From: an uncultured Oscillibacter sp.
Lineage (GTDB): Bacteria; Bacillota; Clostridia; Oscillospirales; Oscillospiraceae
Assembly: GCA_910588175.1 (NCBI GenBank)
Contig: CAJUQQ010000010.1
Coordinates: 1-55,267 of the forward strand
Direction: 5' to 3'
Length of the DNA stretch: 55,267 nt
The notes beneath the pieces were generated by a model. That model was not told the DNA's origin, did no database searches, and worked only from the letters and a program-made list of their open reading frames with translations. Made by a program: the position numbers and the translations under genes. Positions 18,201-24,842 of this stretch are shown piece by piece (positions within the stretch are counted from its first letter, which is position 1; each line of letters starts with the position of its first letter).

Positions 18201-19243
18201 ACGATGACCCTACCATGGTCCGCATGATGCAGGACCTCACCGGGGTGGACCCCCAAAAAATCCCCCTGGACGACCCGGACACCATGTCCATCTTCATCTC
18301 CAGCAAGGTACTGGGCTATGAAAACGACGAAATATTGGGCCCCACCGGGGCGGTGGCCATTCCGGAGTTCAACACCCGCTTTACCCGGCAGATGCTCATA
18401 GACACCCAGCCCAAGGATTTCAACACCCTGGTCCGCCTCTCCGGCTTCTCCCACGGCACCGACGTGTGGATGGGCAACGCCCGGGAACTGATTGTCAGCA
18501 AGACGGCCACGGTTCTGGAGACGGTGGGCTGCCGGGACGACATCATGCTGTACCTGATTTCCAAAGGTCTGGACCCCAAGATGAGCTTCAAGATCATGGA
18601 GTCCGTCCGAAAGGGAAAGGTGAAAAAGGGGGGCTTTGAGCCTGGCTGGGAGGAGGCCATGCGGGAGCACGACGTACCGGAGTGGTACATTGATTCCCTG
18701 GCGAAAATCGGCTATCTGTTCCCCAAGGCCCACGCCGTGGCCTATGTCATGATGGCCTTCCGGATCGCCTGGTACAAGGTTCATGAGCCCCTGGCCTTCT
18801 ACGCCACCTTCTTCTCCGTCCGGGCGAAAGCCTTTGACGCGGAGTTCTGCTGCGCCGGAAAAGAGGCGGTGAAGAAGAAAATCCGGGAGATAGAAAACAA
18901 CAAGGACGCCACCGCCGTGGAGCAGAACTTGCTGACCACGCTGGAGGTCTGCTATGAGTTTTACCTCCGGGGTTTCCACTTTGACACCATCGACATCTAC
19001 CGCTCCGACGCCGCCAAGTTCGTCATCACGGACGGCGGACTGCTGCCGCCCTTTACCACGGTCCACGGCTTGGGGGAAGCGGCGGCGCTGGATACGGTGG
19101 AAAAGCGGAAGGGGAAGGAGTTCATCTCCATTGAGGAGTTCGCCCTGTGCTGCAATAAGCTCTCCAAGACCCATATTGAGCAGCTGAAAGCGCTGGGAGC
19201 GTTCGCCGGGATGGCGGAGACCAGCCAGATTACCCTATTTTGA
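15260..19243 (+). CDS. polC: DNA polymerase III subunit alpha, PolC type
   Basis: 1327 aa from ATG 15260, which has GAGAGGA just upstream; a TTG eight codons earlier is less likely. It is the low-GC-Gram-positive replicative polymerase. Order of domains: N-terminal domain, OB fold (about residues 115-215), PHP domain (VELHLHTKMSSMDALTD and ITDHGGA) split by an inserted DEDDh proofreading exonuclease (DIETTGLRV, HNAEFDIGF, HHRASDDAAT), then the polymerase core with a four-cysteine zinc-finger-like loop (CPKCKN...CPKCGTKYEKDGF) and the catalytic aspartates in KVPDIDLNFSGE. About 100 aa shorter than B. subtilis PolC, mostly at the N-terminus. Confidence 0.97.
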   Translation: MSRNIPFFEFFAELSAAPELRLRLAGAELTHGCIDPAERSICLDMTVRNPLEREELQSLEETLKAVYGFQRVELNVTCTAPPPAPVPQSGGAAKAAPQKKPGKILMGNPVKARPGPMSALNVKMGTATVSGKVFAFECRETRRPGMWRLSFDMTDGTGSVTVQKNLGAKEAQDLEGAVKTGMWLVVQGKMEPTWDGKDIQLNPQHINVTDHEERMDNAPVKRVELHLHTKMSSMDALTDTKEVIQEAVRWGHPAIAITDHGGAQSFPEAWHAAGDKIKILYGVEGYFINNVDDRIAVHGSQDIPLDGEIVCFDIETTGLRVDREAITEIGAVVLRDGEIAERFQTFVNPGKRLTPEIIGLTGITDEMLKDAPKPAEALADFLKFVNGRPLAAHNAEFDIGFIRKGCAEAGLDFHPTYIDSLILAQNLLPGLGKYKLDIVAEHLDLPAFNHHRASDDAATVGYMLIPFWKMLHEKGVHTLRAVNGEMEKLRPLGNKSNRFPKHIILLARNKTGLKNLYQMISASNLKYFKRVPTIPKSLLKEHREGIIVGAACEAGELFQAVKDHKDWEELKRIASFYDYLEIQPLCNNWFMLRNGDARDEEDLREFNRTIVRLGEELGKPVCATGDVHFREPEDEVFRHILLASKKFPDANEALPIYFKTTDEMLKEFAYLGEEKAYEVVVANTRLVADQIEQFELLPKELFPPKLENSEEDLNRLVWEKVHRLYGEDPPQLIVDRLNVELGGILGKYDVVYMSAQKLVQRSLENGYLVGSRGSVGSSLAAYMSGITEVNSLPPHYRCPKCKNSEFIQDGSYGCGADMPDKACPKCGTKYEKDGFDIPFETFLGFGGGKVPDIDLNFSGEYQARAHRHAIEMFGETQVFRAGTIGTLAEKTAYGFVKKYLEENQMTVGRAEENRLTLGCVGVRRTTGQHPGGLVVVPADKSMEDFCPVQHPADADDSDTITTHFEYHSMEDNLLKLDMLGHDDPTMVRMMQDLTGVDPQKIPLDDPDTMSIFISSKVLGYENDEILGPTGAVAIPEFNTRFTRQMLIDTQPKDFNTLVRLSGFSHGTDVWMGNARELIVSKTATVLETVGCRDDIMLYLISKGLDPKMSFKIMESVRKGKVKKGGFEPGWEEAMREHDVPEWYIDSLAKIGYLFPKAHAVAYVMMAFRIAWYKVHEPLAFYATFFSVRAKAFDAEFCCAGKEAVKKKIREIENNKDATAVEQNLLTTLEVCYEFYLRGFHFDTIDIYRSDAAKFVITDGGLLPPFTTVHGLGEAAALDTVEKRKGKEFISIEEFALCCNKLSKTHIEQLKALGAFAGMAETSQITLF

Positions 19244-19265
19244 TTAGGGTAAAGGGGAGGTACAG

Positions 19266-19445
19266 ATGAAAAATCAACTGCGGGGATTCGCTCTGATTCT
19301 GCTCAGCATCACGCTGATGCTCGGCGCTTTGGGGGATGGGTGGAGATATTTTTTCGATTTGAGTATCAGCTGGCAGCATGTGTTTGCGGTCCTTGGCGTT
19401 ATAGGGGCCGTGATGGTCTTTCTGCCCGAGAAAAAGGAAAAATGA
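19266..19445 (+). CDS. 59-aa two-helix membrane protein
   Basis: A short ORF 22 nt after polC with a strong ribosome site (GGGGAGG, 6 nt upstream of ATG). Two hydrophobic segments, about residues 7-23 and 38-53, flank a short polar turn containing GDGWRYFF. The tail is charged and lysine-rich (EKKEK). The polC operon terminator follows after 18 nt, so it is the last gene of that transcript. I do not recognise a family; similar tiny membrane proteins often sit at operon ends. Confidence 0.65.
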   Translation: MKNQLRGFALILLSITLMLGALGDGWRYFFDLSISWQHVFAVLGVIGAVMVFLPEKKEK

Positions 19446-19463
19446 CGGTGGCCAGTATGAATG

Positions 19464-19497
19464 AAAAAGAGAGGGGACGGAGGTCCCCTCTCTTTTT
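19464..19497. terminator. bidirectional terminator
   Basis: GAGAGGGGAC-GGAG-GTCCCCTCTC with AAAAA before and TTTTT after: a 10-bp GC stem extended by A/T pairs, working on both strands. It separates the polC operon from the convergent glpK gene. Confidence 0.92.
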
Positions 19498-19507
19498 GCG
19501 TATCTCT

Positions 19508-21004
19508 TTATGTGTCCCTGGCCCAGGCCATGGCGCAGCGCACGGCACGCCGCCAGCCCTTCAGAAGGGCCGTCCGGAGTTCCTGGGAGACGGAGGGGAC
19601 GAAGGTCCGTTCACAAACCCAGTTGCGCCGGATTTCCTCCAGGTCTTTCCAGAAGCCGGAAGCCAGCCCCGCCAGATAGGCCGCCCCCAAGGCGGTGGTC
19701 TCGATGCACCGGGGCCGCTGGATGCGCAGGCCCGACAGGTCCGCCTGGAATTGCATGAGGAAGCTGTTGGCGGCAGCGCCGCCGTCTACCTTAAGGGAGG
19801 TCAGGGACAGGCCGGACTCCTCTTCCATAGCTGCCAGCAGGTCGTTGGTCTGATAGGCCAGGGATTCCGTCACCGCCCGGATCAGGTGCTCCCGGGTAAC
19901 GCCCCGGGTCAGTCCCACCACGGTGCCCCGGGCGTAGGGCTCCCAATAAGGGGCCCCCAGTCCGACAAAGGCTGGGACCATGTAGACGCCCCCGGCGTCC
20001 TCCAGCCCGGAGCAGATTTCCTCCGTCTGGGCGGCGCTGTCCAGCAGCCGCAGTTCATCCCGGAGCCACTGGATGGCCGCCCCGGCGATAAAGACGCTGC
20101 CCTCCAGGGCATAATGAATCTGGCCGCCGGCACTGGCGGCAAGGGTGGTCAGAAGCCCCCGCTCGGAGGAAACCGCCTTTTCGCCAGTGTTCATTAACAG
20201 GAAACCGCCGGTGCCGTAAGTGCTTTTCACATCTCCCGGCGTGAAGCCACACTGGCCGAAGAGCGCGGCCTGCTGGTCTCCGGCGGCGGCGGTGATGGGG
20301 ATGGACCCGCCCAGAGTTTCCGTCGTGCCGAAAAGGCCGCTGCTGGGAAGCACCTTTGGCAGGAGGGAGGGGGGAACTCGGAAGTAATCCAGAAGCTCCT
20401 GATCCCACCGGAGCTTGTGGATATCAAAAAGCATGGTCCGGGAGGCGTTGGTGTAGTCCGTGGCGTGGACCCGGCCTCCGGTCAGATTCCAGATGAGCCA
20501 GGAGTCCACCGTGCCGAAGCGCAGTTCACCCCGCTCCGCCCGGGCCCGGACGCCGGGGACGTTGTCCAGAATCCACTCCAGCTTGCTGGCGGAGAAGTAA
20601 GCGTCGGGAATCAGCCCGGTTTTCTGCCGGATGGTCTCCACCATCCCGTCCCGCCGGAGCCGGTCGATCCGGTCCGCCGTCCGTCTGCACTGCCAGACAA
20701 TGGCGTTGCAGACGGGCTTCCCGGTGGCGGCGTCCCAGACCAGGGTGGTCTCCCGCTGGTTGGTAATGCCGATTGCGGCAATTTCGCCGGACTGGGCTCC
20801 GGCCTTCTGCATCGCCTCCATGGCGACACCCATCTGGGTGGACCAGATGTCTCCGGGATCGTGCTCCACCCAGCCGGGCTGGGGATAGATCTGGGGAAAT
20901 TCCTTTTGGGCCGCGCCGCGGATTTCTCCCTGCCGGTCAAAGAGAATGCACCGGGAGCTGGTGGTGCCCTGATCCATGGCGATTACGTACTTCTTCTCGT
21001 TCAT
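19508..21004 (-). CDS. glpK: glycerol kinase
   Basis: 498 aa, full length for FGGY-family glycerol kinase. Phosphorylates glycerol to glycerol-3-phosphate. N-terminal phosphate loop MDQGTTSSRC; substrate residues in the GWVEHDP and NQRETT segments; C-terminal ATPase part KVDGGAAANSFLMQFQADL. A histidine phosphorylated by PTS HPr in Firmicutes GlpK is not obvious at the expected place. It stands alone without glpF or glpD and diverges from a ROK regulator gene, which makes that regulator its likely controller. Confidence 0.96.
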   Translation of the reverse strand: MNEKKYVIAMDQGTTSSRCILFDRQGEIRGAAQKEFPQIYPQPGWVEHDPGDIWSTQMGVAMEAMQKAGAQSGEIAAIGITNQRETTLVWDAATGKPVCNAIVWQCRRTADRIDRLRRDGMVETIRQKTGLIPDAYFSASKLEWILDNVPGVRARAERGELRFGTVDSWLIWNLTGGRVHATDYTNASRTMLFDIHKLRWDQELLDYFRVPPSLLPKVLPSSGLFGTTETLGGSIPITAAAGDQQAALFGQCGFTPGDVKSTYGTGGFLLMNTGEKAVSSERGLLTTLAASAGGQIHYALEGSVFIAGAAIQWLRDELRLLDSAAQTEEICSGLEDAGGVYMVPAFVGLGAPYWEPYARGTVVGLTRGVTREHLIRAVTESLAYQTNDLLAAMEEESGLSLTSLKVDGGAAANSFLMQFQADLSGLRIQRPRCIETTALGAAYLAGLASGFWKDLEEIRRNWVCERTFVPSVSQELRTALLKGWRRAVRCAMAWARDT

Positions 21005-21038
21005 GCGGTCTCCTCCTAATACCGGTGAAACGGGGCGA

Positions 21039-21086
21039 TTTATAAGCTGTTATATAAAGTATACCCTGTGCCGGGACCCCTGTCAA
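21039..21086 (-). promoter_or_regulatory. glpK promoter with downstream palindrome
   Basis: Minus strand: TTGACA (21086-21081), a 17-nt spacer, TATACT (21063-21058). Directly downstream of the -10 is TTTATA-N8-TATAAA (21039-21058), an inverted repeat overlapping the transcription start. It shares the half-site CTTTATA with the palindrome at the divergent ROK promoter. Confidence 0.65.
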
Positions 21087-21146
21087 CCGAAAGCGCCGCA
21101 CCGTGGAGAAATTTTAGAGATCAGAGCTTTTTTCTTTGCAAAAGAC

Positions 21147-21191
21147 TTGCCATTTGAGAAAAAATCGGCTATGCTATATAAAGTCTTTATA
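21147..21191 (+). promoter_or_regulatory. ROK gene promoter with operator-like palindrome
   Basis: TTGCCA (21147-21152), a 17-nt spacer, TATGCT (21170-21175). The perfect palindrome TATAAAG-T-CTTTATA (21177-21191) sits at the expected transcription start. This is a plausible autoregulatory operator. Confidence 0.6.
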
Positions 21192-21220
21192 AAATATAAA
21201 ATAGATGAGGAATGAGGCAT

Positions 21221-22345
21221 ATGACCGCGTCTCCTGCCAACAATATGGATGTCAAACGGCGCAACCGGGTGAATACCCTGCGCTGCATTTTGAAAAGCGA
21301 CCGGGTTTCTCAGATGGAGCTTACCCAGAGACTAGCCCTTAGCTGGCCCACGATTTTGCAGAATGTGAAGGAGTTGACGGAGCTGGGCCTGGTGCGGGAG
21401 GATGGCATGTACGCCTCCACCGGAGGCCGGAAGGCCCGGGCTTATGCCCCTGTGCGGGACGCCCGGGTAGCGGTGGGGGTGGACCTGACTCGGGACCGCG
21501 TTGTCGTGGTGCTGACGGACTTGAGCGGAAACCTGCTGCACCAGGCCACGGGAGCCCTCCGCTTTTCTATGGAGGACATTTATTTTCAATATCTGGGCGG
21601 GCTGCTCCGGCGCTTTGTGGATGCCAACGGAGCGGAGGACCGCTTGCTGGGTATAGGTCTGGCCCTTCCCGGCGTAGTGGATGAAGAGCGGGGCATTCTG
21701 CGGGATTCCCGGGATTTGGAACTGCGGAATGTGCCTTTGAGCCGTTTTACTCAGCAGTTCCCCTGGCCCTGCCGCTGTCTCAGCTCCGCCCACGCCGCCG
21801 GTCTGGCGGAGTTCTGCGCCATGAAAACCCAGGAGGACATGGTATCTCTTTCTCTGGGCGACACGGTGGGAGGCGCGATCCTCCGGGACGGCGGCCTTCA
21901 CCGGGGAGATCATCTCCGGGCGGGAGAGTTCGGACACATGACGCTGGTCCCGGGAGGCCGCCGGTGCCGCTGCGGGAAGGATGGCTGTCTGGACGCTTAC
22001 TGCTCCGCCAAGGTTCTGGCGGACCACGCCGGAGGCAGCCTCTCCGCCTTTTTCGAGGAGCTTCGATCCGGAGACGCCGAGAAACGGGAGATTTGGCGGG
22101 AGTACCTGGAGTATCTGGCGGTGGCGGTGAACAACCTGCGTCTCAGCTTTGACTGCGGCGTTGTGATAGGCGGCGCCGTAGGCGCGTATCTGGAGGAGTT
22201 TGGAGAACTGCTGCGGGCGCTTCTGGCGGAACGGAACCCCTATGAGCGGGATACCGCCTATCTACGGTATGGCAGACGCCCCCAGGAGGCCGCCGCCGTA
22301 GGCGCGGCTATGGTTCAGGTGGAGGCGTTCCTTCAGGGGGTATAG
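21221..22345 (+). CDS. ROK-family transcriptional regulator
   Basis: 374 aa from ATG 21221 (GAGGA 10 nt upstream). The ATG at 21212 is in frame but lies only 1 nt from that ribosome site. N-terminal winged helix (about residues 10-65, NRVNTLRCILKSDRVSQMEL and the following helix). C-terminal sugar-kinase-like ROK domain: GVDLTRDRVVVVLTDLSG, GEFGHMTLVPGG, and a zinc motif resembling CxCGxxGCLDAY (RRCRCGKDGCLDAYCS). The usual catalytic kinase segment is degenerate, as in NagC/XylR-type repressors. Placed back to back with glpK, so control of glycerol use is inferred. The effector is unknown. Confidence 0.88.
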   Translation: MTASPANNMDVKRRNRVNTLRCILKSDRVSQMELTQRLALSWPTILQNVKELTELGLVREDGMYASTGGRKARAYAPVRDARVAVGVDLTRDRVVVVLTDLSGNLLHQATGALRFSMEDIYFQYLGGLLRRFVDANGAEDRLLGIGLALPGVVDEERGILRDSRDLELRNVPLSRFTQQFPWPCRCLSSAHAAGLAEFCAMKTQEDMVSLSLGDTVGGAILRDGGLHRGDHLRAGEFGHMTLVPGGRRCRCGKDGCLDAYCSAKVLADHAGGSLSAFFEELRSGDAEKREIWREYLEYLAVAVNNLRLSFDCGVVIGGAVGAYLEEFGELLRALLAERNPYERDTAYLRYGRRPQEAAAVGAAMVQVEAFLQGV

Positions 22346-22505
22346 GGTTGTAGGGGGTGCGGCGCTGGCCGCATCCTTTTTTATTCGGATACATGAGGCA
22401 GTATCACCATTCTGCCTCACTGTTTTGCGTAATTGAGCGTGTCTTTGAGAGGGCTTTTGTAGAAATTGACCAAGAAACATCCTTTTCTACAGATTTCTGC
22501 GTGAA

Positions 22506-22612
22506 AGTTAGCATAATCTAACTAGGAAGGCAGATTTTTCAGCACAATGTCTTAACAAGGAGAGTTAGCTGATATAAACTAAGGCCAGTTTCGGAGTTAG
22601 AAACTGCTAACT
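22506..22612 (+). promoter_or_regulatory. three tandem DtxR-like boxes upstream of feoA
   Basis: Inverted repeats of form AGTTAG-N6-CTAACT occur at 22506-22523 (perfect) and 22595-22612 (perfect). A degenerate copy, AGTTAG-N6-TAAACT, lies at 22563-22580. The form resembles the half-sites of DtxR/IdeR/MntR operators (TTAGGTTAGCCTAACCTAA). They fill the 110 nt ahead of the feo genes, so an iron-responsive DtxR-family repressor is the likely ligand (inference). The flanking 22346-22505 is AT-rich and without a gene. Confidence 0.65.
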
Positions 22613-22635
22613 ACCCTGTGGAGGGAGGCGAACAC

Positions 22636-22872
22636 ATGATGCCGCTGACAATGGCAAGGCCGGGGGAGACCTTCCTGATCCGTAAAATTTCCGGCAGGGA
22701 CGAGGTGCGTCAGCACTTGGCGGAGCTGGGCTTTGTGGTGGACAGCAATGTAACGGTGGTGAGTGAGATGGCGGGAAACCTGATTGTATAGGTAAAAGAC
22801 AGCCGGATTGCGCTGGACAAAACCATGGCGACGTATTATGGTTTAAGAAACGAAAGGAGGAGAGCAGCATGA
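22636..22872 (+). pseudogene. feoA: feoA, interrupted by an in-frame amber codon
   Basis: Starts at ATG 22636 behind GGGAGG. The first 51 codons give an FeoA-type SH3-like protein (LAELGFVVDSNVTVVSEMAG and GNLIV). A TAG follows at 22789-22791. The same frame then goes on with the normal FeoA ending VKDSRIALDKTMA and stops at 22870, overlapping the next feoA start. Total length without the stop would be 78 aa, which is normal. A single C-to-T change from CAG would explain it. Either an inactivated copy or a sequencing error. Confidence 0.75.
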
Positions 22873-23090
22873 AAACGCTGAAAGACGTGAAAGTGGGAGA
22901 GACAGCCACCGTGACGCGGCTCCACGGGGAGGGGCCTGTGAAACGCCGCATTATGGATATGGGCATCACCAAGGGCGTGGAGATCCTCGTGCGCAAGATT
23001 GCCCCCTTGGGCGACCCTATGGAACTGTGTGTCCGGGGCTATGAACTGTCTGTCCGCAAAGGCGACGCGGAGATGATCGAAGTCCAATAA
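22869..23090 (+). CDS. feoA: FeoA-family ferrous iron transport protein
   Basis: 73 aa, intact. SH3-like small cytoplasmic protein that assists FeoB. Typical pattern: GETATVTRLHGEGPVKRRIM, DMGITKGVEI, VRKIAPLGDPMELCVRGYEL, ending with LRK-like residues. Second of two FeoA genes, overlapping the readthrough end of the broken first one. FeoB remnant follows after 75 nt. With FeoB deleted (next entry), its function here is doubtful. Confidence 0.9.
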   Translation: MKTLKDVKVGETATVTRLHGEGPVKRRIMDMGITKGVEILVRKIAPLGDPMELCVRGYELSVRKGDAEMIEVQ

Positions 23091-23165
23091 ACCAACGCGG
23101 CGGAAGGCCGCTGTTATTTGTGTCGTGGGTTAGCCGTGGCTAATATCTGAAAGGAGCGTATTCCG

Positions 23166-23951
23166 ATGGATATGAAAATTGCCCTGGCGGGCAATCCAAA
23201 CTGCGGTAAGACCACGCTGTTCAATGCCTTGACCGGCTCCAGCCAGTATGTGGGAAACTGGCCCGGGGTTACGGTGGAGAAGAAGGAGGGCCGGCTGAAA
23301 GGACATAAGGACGTGGTTAGCCAGGACTTGCCCGGTATCTACTCCCTCTCTCCCTACACCTTGGAGGAAGTAGTGGCCCGGAGCTATCTGGTGAACAAAC
23401 GGCCGGACGCCATTCTCAACATTGTGGATGGCACCAATATGGAGCGGAATCTCTACCTCACCACCCAGCTTATTGAATTGGGCCTACCCGTAGTGGTGGC
23501 GGTGAATATGATGGACCTGGTACGAAAGAATGGAGATACCATTGACCTTGCCAAGCTGGGGAACGCTCTGGGTTGTGAAGTGGTGGCGATGAGCGCGCTG
23601 AAAGGCGAGGGCGGCGCGGCCGCCGCCGAAAAAGCTCTGGCCCTGGCCCACATTGAGGAATCCATCCAGGACAGGGTGGCGGACAGCTATCTGCGCTGGT
23701 ATGCCATTAAGCGGGAGATGAACAATGGGAAATGGACCTGGGCCGCGATTGGCTATATGTGCGGCTTTGCCTATGTGATTTCCCTGATGGTCTACCAACT
23801 GGGCGGTCTGCTCACTGGCACGGCGGCCTTTGGCCCGTGGACCGTCGTGGCTTTGGCCGCTCTGGCCGCGATCATATATCTGCTGGTACGCAGGGGCTAT
23901 CAAGGGGAGGAGCGTTCACGCCGGTTCAGTTCTGCCGCCGCCGCGAAGTAA
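23166..23951 (+). pseudogene. feoB: feoB, internally deleted (G domain joined to last membrane part)
   Basis: Open frame of 261 aa; complete FeoB proteins are about 650-800 aa. Residues 1-165 form a good GTPase domain: G1 GNPNCGKTT (9-17), G3 DLPG, G4 NMMD, G5 SALKG. After the start of the GDI region (LALAHIEESIQDRVADS) the sequence jumps to the FeoB C-terminal end (AIKREMNNGKWTWAAIGYMC, then one or two membrane helices). The pore helices and both gate motifs are missing. The fusion is in frame, so a shortened membrane-tethered GTPase could still be made, but iron transport is not expected. Confidence 0.85.
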
Positions 23952-23970
23952 GCGAAAGGAGTATCTGACA

Positions 23971-24213
23971 ATGCTTGTTCTCTTGGGAAATATGCTGGTG
24001 ATTGCTGTGCTGGCGGTCGCTGCGGCCCTGGCTGTCCGGTCCCTGTGGAAGTCTCACAGGTCCGGCGTTGGCGGGATTTTGGCTGGGCATCCTGTTCCTT
24101 CTGGCGCTGGACAGGACGATACCCCACCTGCACTAGAGCGGCACCCAGCCGGAAGGACCTCATACCCGACTGAGGCGGACCACCATGCTGGCGCTGGCCG
24201 TCACCCTCCATAA
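23971..24213 (+). pseudogene. FeoB-associated small membrane protein, 3' part lost
   Basis: The first 33 residues match the small FeoB-associated cysteine-rich proteins: a short membrane helix (LLGNMLVIAVLAVAAALAV) and RSLWKSHRSG. The cysteine-rich tail that should follow is gone. From about 24070 the DNA belongs to a ZIP transporter in another frame, so the rest of this 80-aa frame is out-of-frame ZIP sequence. Ribosome site AAAGGAG is present. A deletion junction near 24065-24073 explains the structure. Confidence 0.65.
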
Positions 24214-24631
24214 TATCCCGGAGGGCATGGCGGTGGGAGTGGTGCTGGCGGGCTGGATGTCTGGCGACAGCGGCATCACCTCTGCCGGTACGCTGGCCCT
24301 GTCCATCGGCATTGCCGTTCAGAACTTCCCGGAAGGAGCCATTATTTCCGTGCCTCTTCGCGGAGAGGGCATGGGAAAGGGACGGGCGTTTCTGTATGGG
24401 GTCCTGTCGGGCGCGGCGGAGCCGTTGGCGGCGGCGCTGACCGTATGGGCGGCAGGGCTGATTCTGCCGGCCCTGCCCTATTTGCTCAGTTTCGCGGCGG
24501 GGGCTATGATCTATGTGGTGGTGGAGGAACTGCTCCCGGAGGCGTCCGCCGGCGAACATTCCAACCTGGGGACGCTGTTTTTCGCGGCGGGATTCACCCT
24601 CATGCTGGTGTTGGATGTGGCGTTGGGATAA
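24071..24631 (+). pseudogene. ZIP-family metal transporter, 5'-truncated with an amber codon
   Basis: In frame from 24071 the DNA reads GFWLGILFLLALDRTIPHLH, then TAG (24134-24136), then SGTQPEGPHTRLRRTTMLAL and a good ZIP C-terminal half. The metal-site helices are HNIPEGMAVGVVLAGW and QNFPEGAIISVPL. The N-terminal two to three helices are absent, and the first methionine after the stop is at 24185. ZIP proteins import zinc, iron or manganese; this copy is very likely inactive. It shows the same kind of decay as feoA and feoB beside it. Confidence 0.75.
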
Positions 24632-24711
24632 AAGAATCTTGGCCAATCGGGAAATCGTTTTTCAATATACGCACAATGTGGGAAACGGTGCGTACAGCAG
24701 ATAACGAGAAA

Positions 24712-24751
24712 GAGACAGCCGTATGATGCTTTCACATCATGCGGCTGTCTC
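24712..24751 (-). terminator. terminator of the SLH-GH25 gene
   Basis: GAGACAGCCG-T-ATGATG...CATCAT-G-CGGCTGTCTC, a long stem with one mismatch. On the minus strand it is followed by TTTCTCGTT. It lies about 90 nt after the stop of the gene at 24843. Confidence 0.75.
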
Positions 24752-24842
24752 CCGTCAGGAAATCTTCTTGATCGAAGCGCTCCAAAAGACGTCTTCCCGT
24801 TCTGCGCGTCTGTCTAACCGAATGAATTTTTCATAAGCAGTG

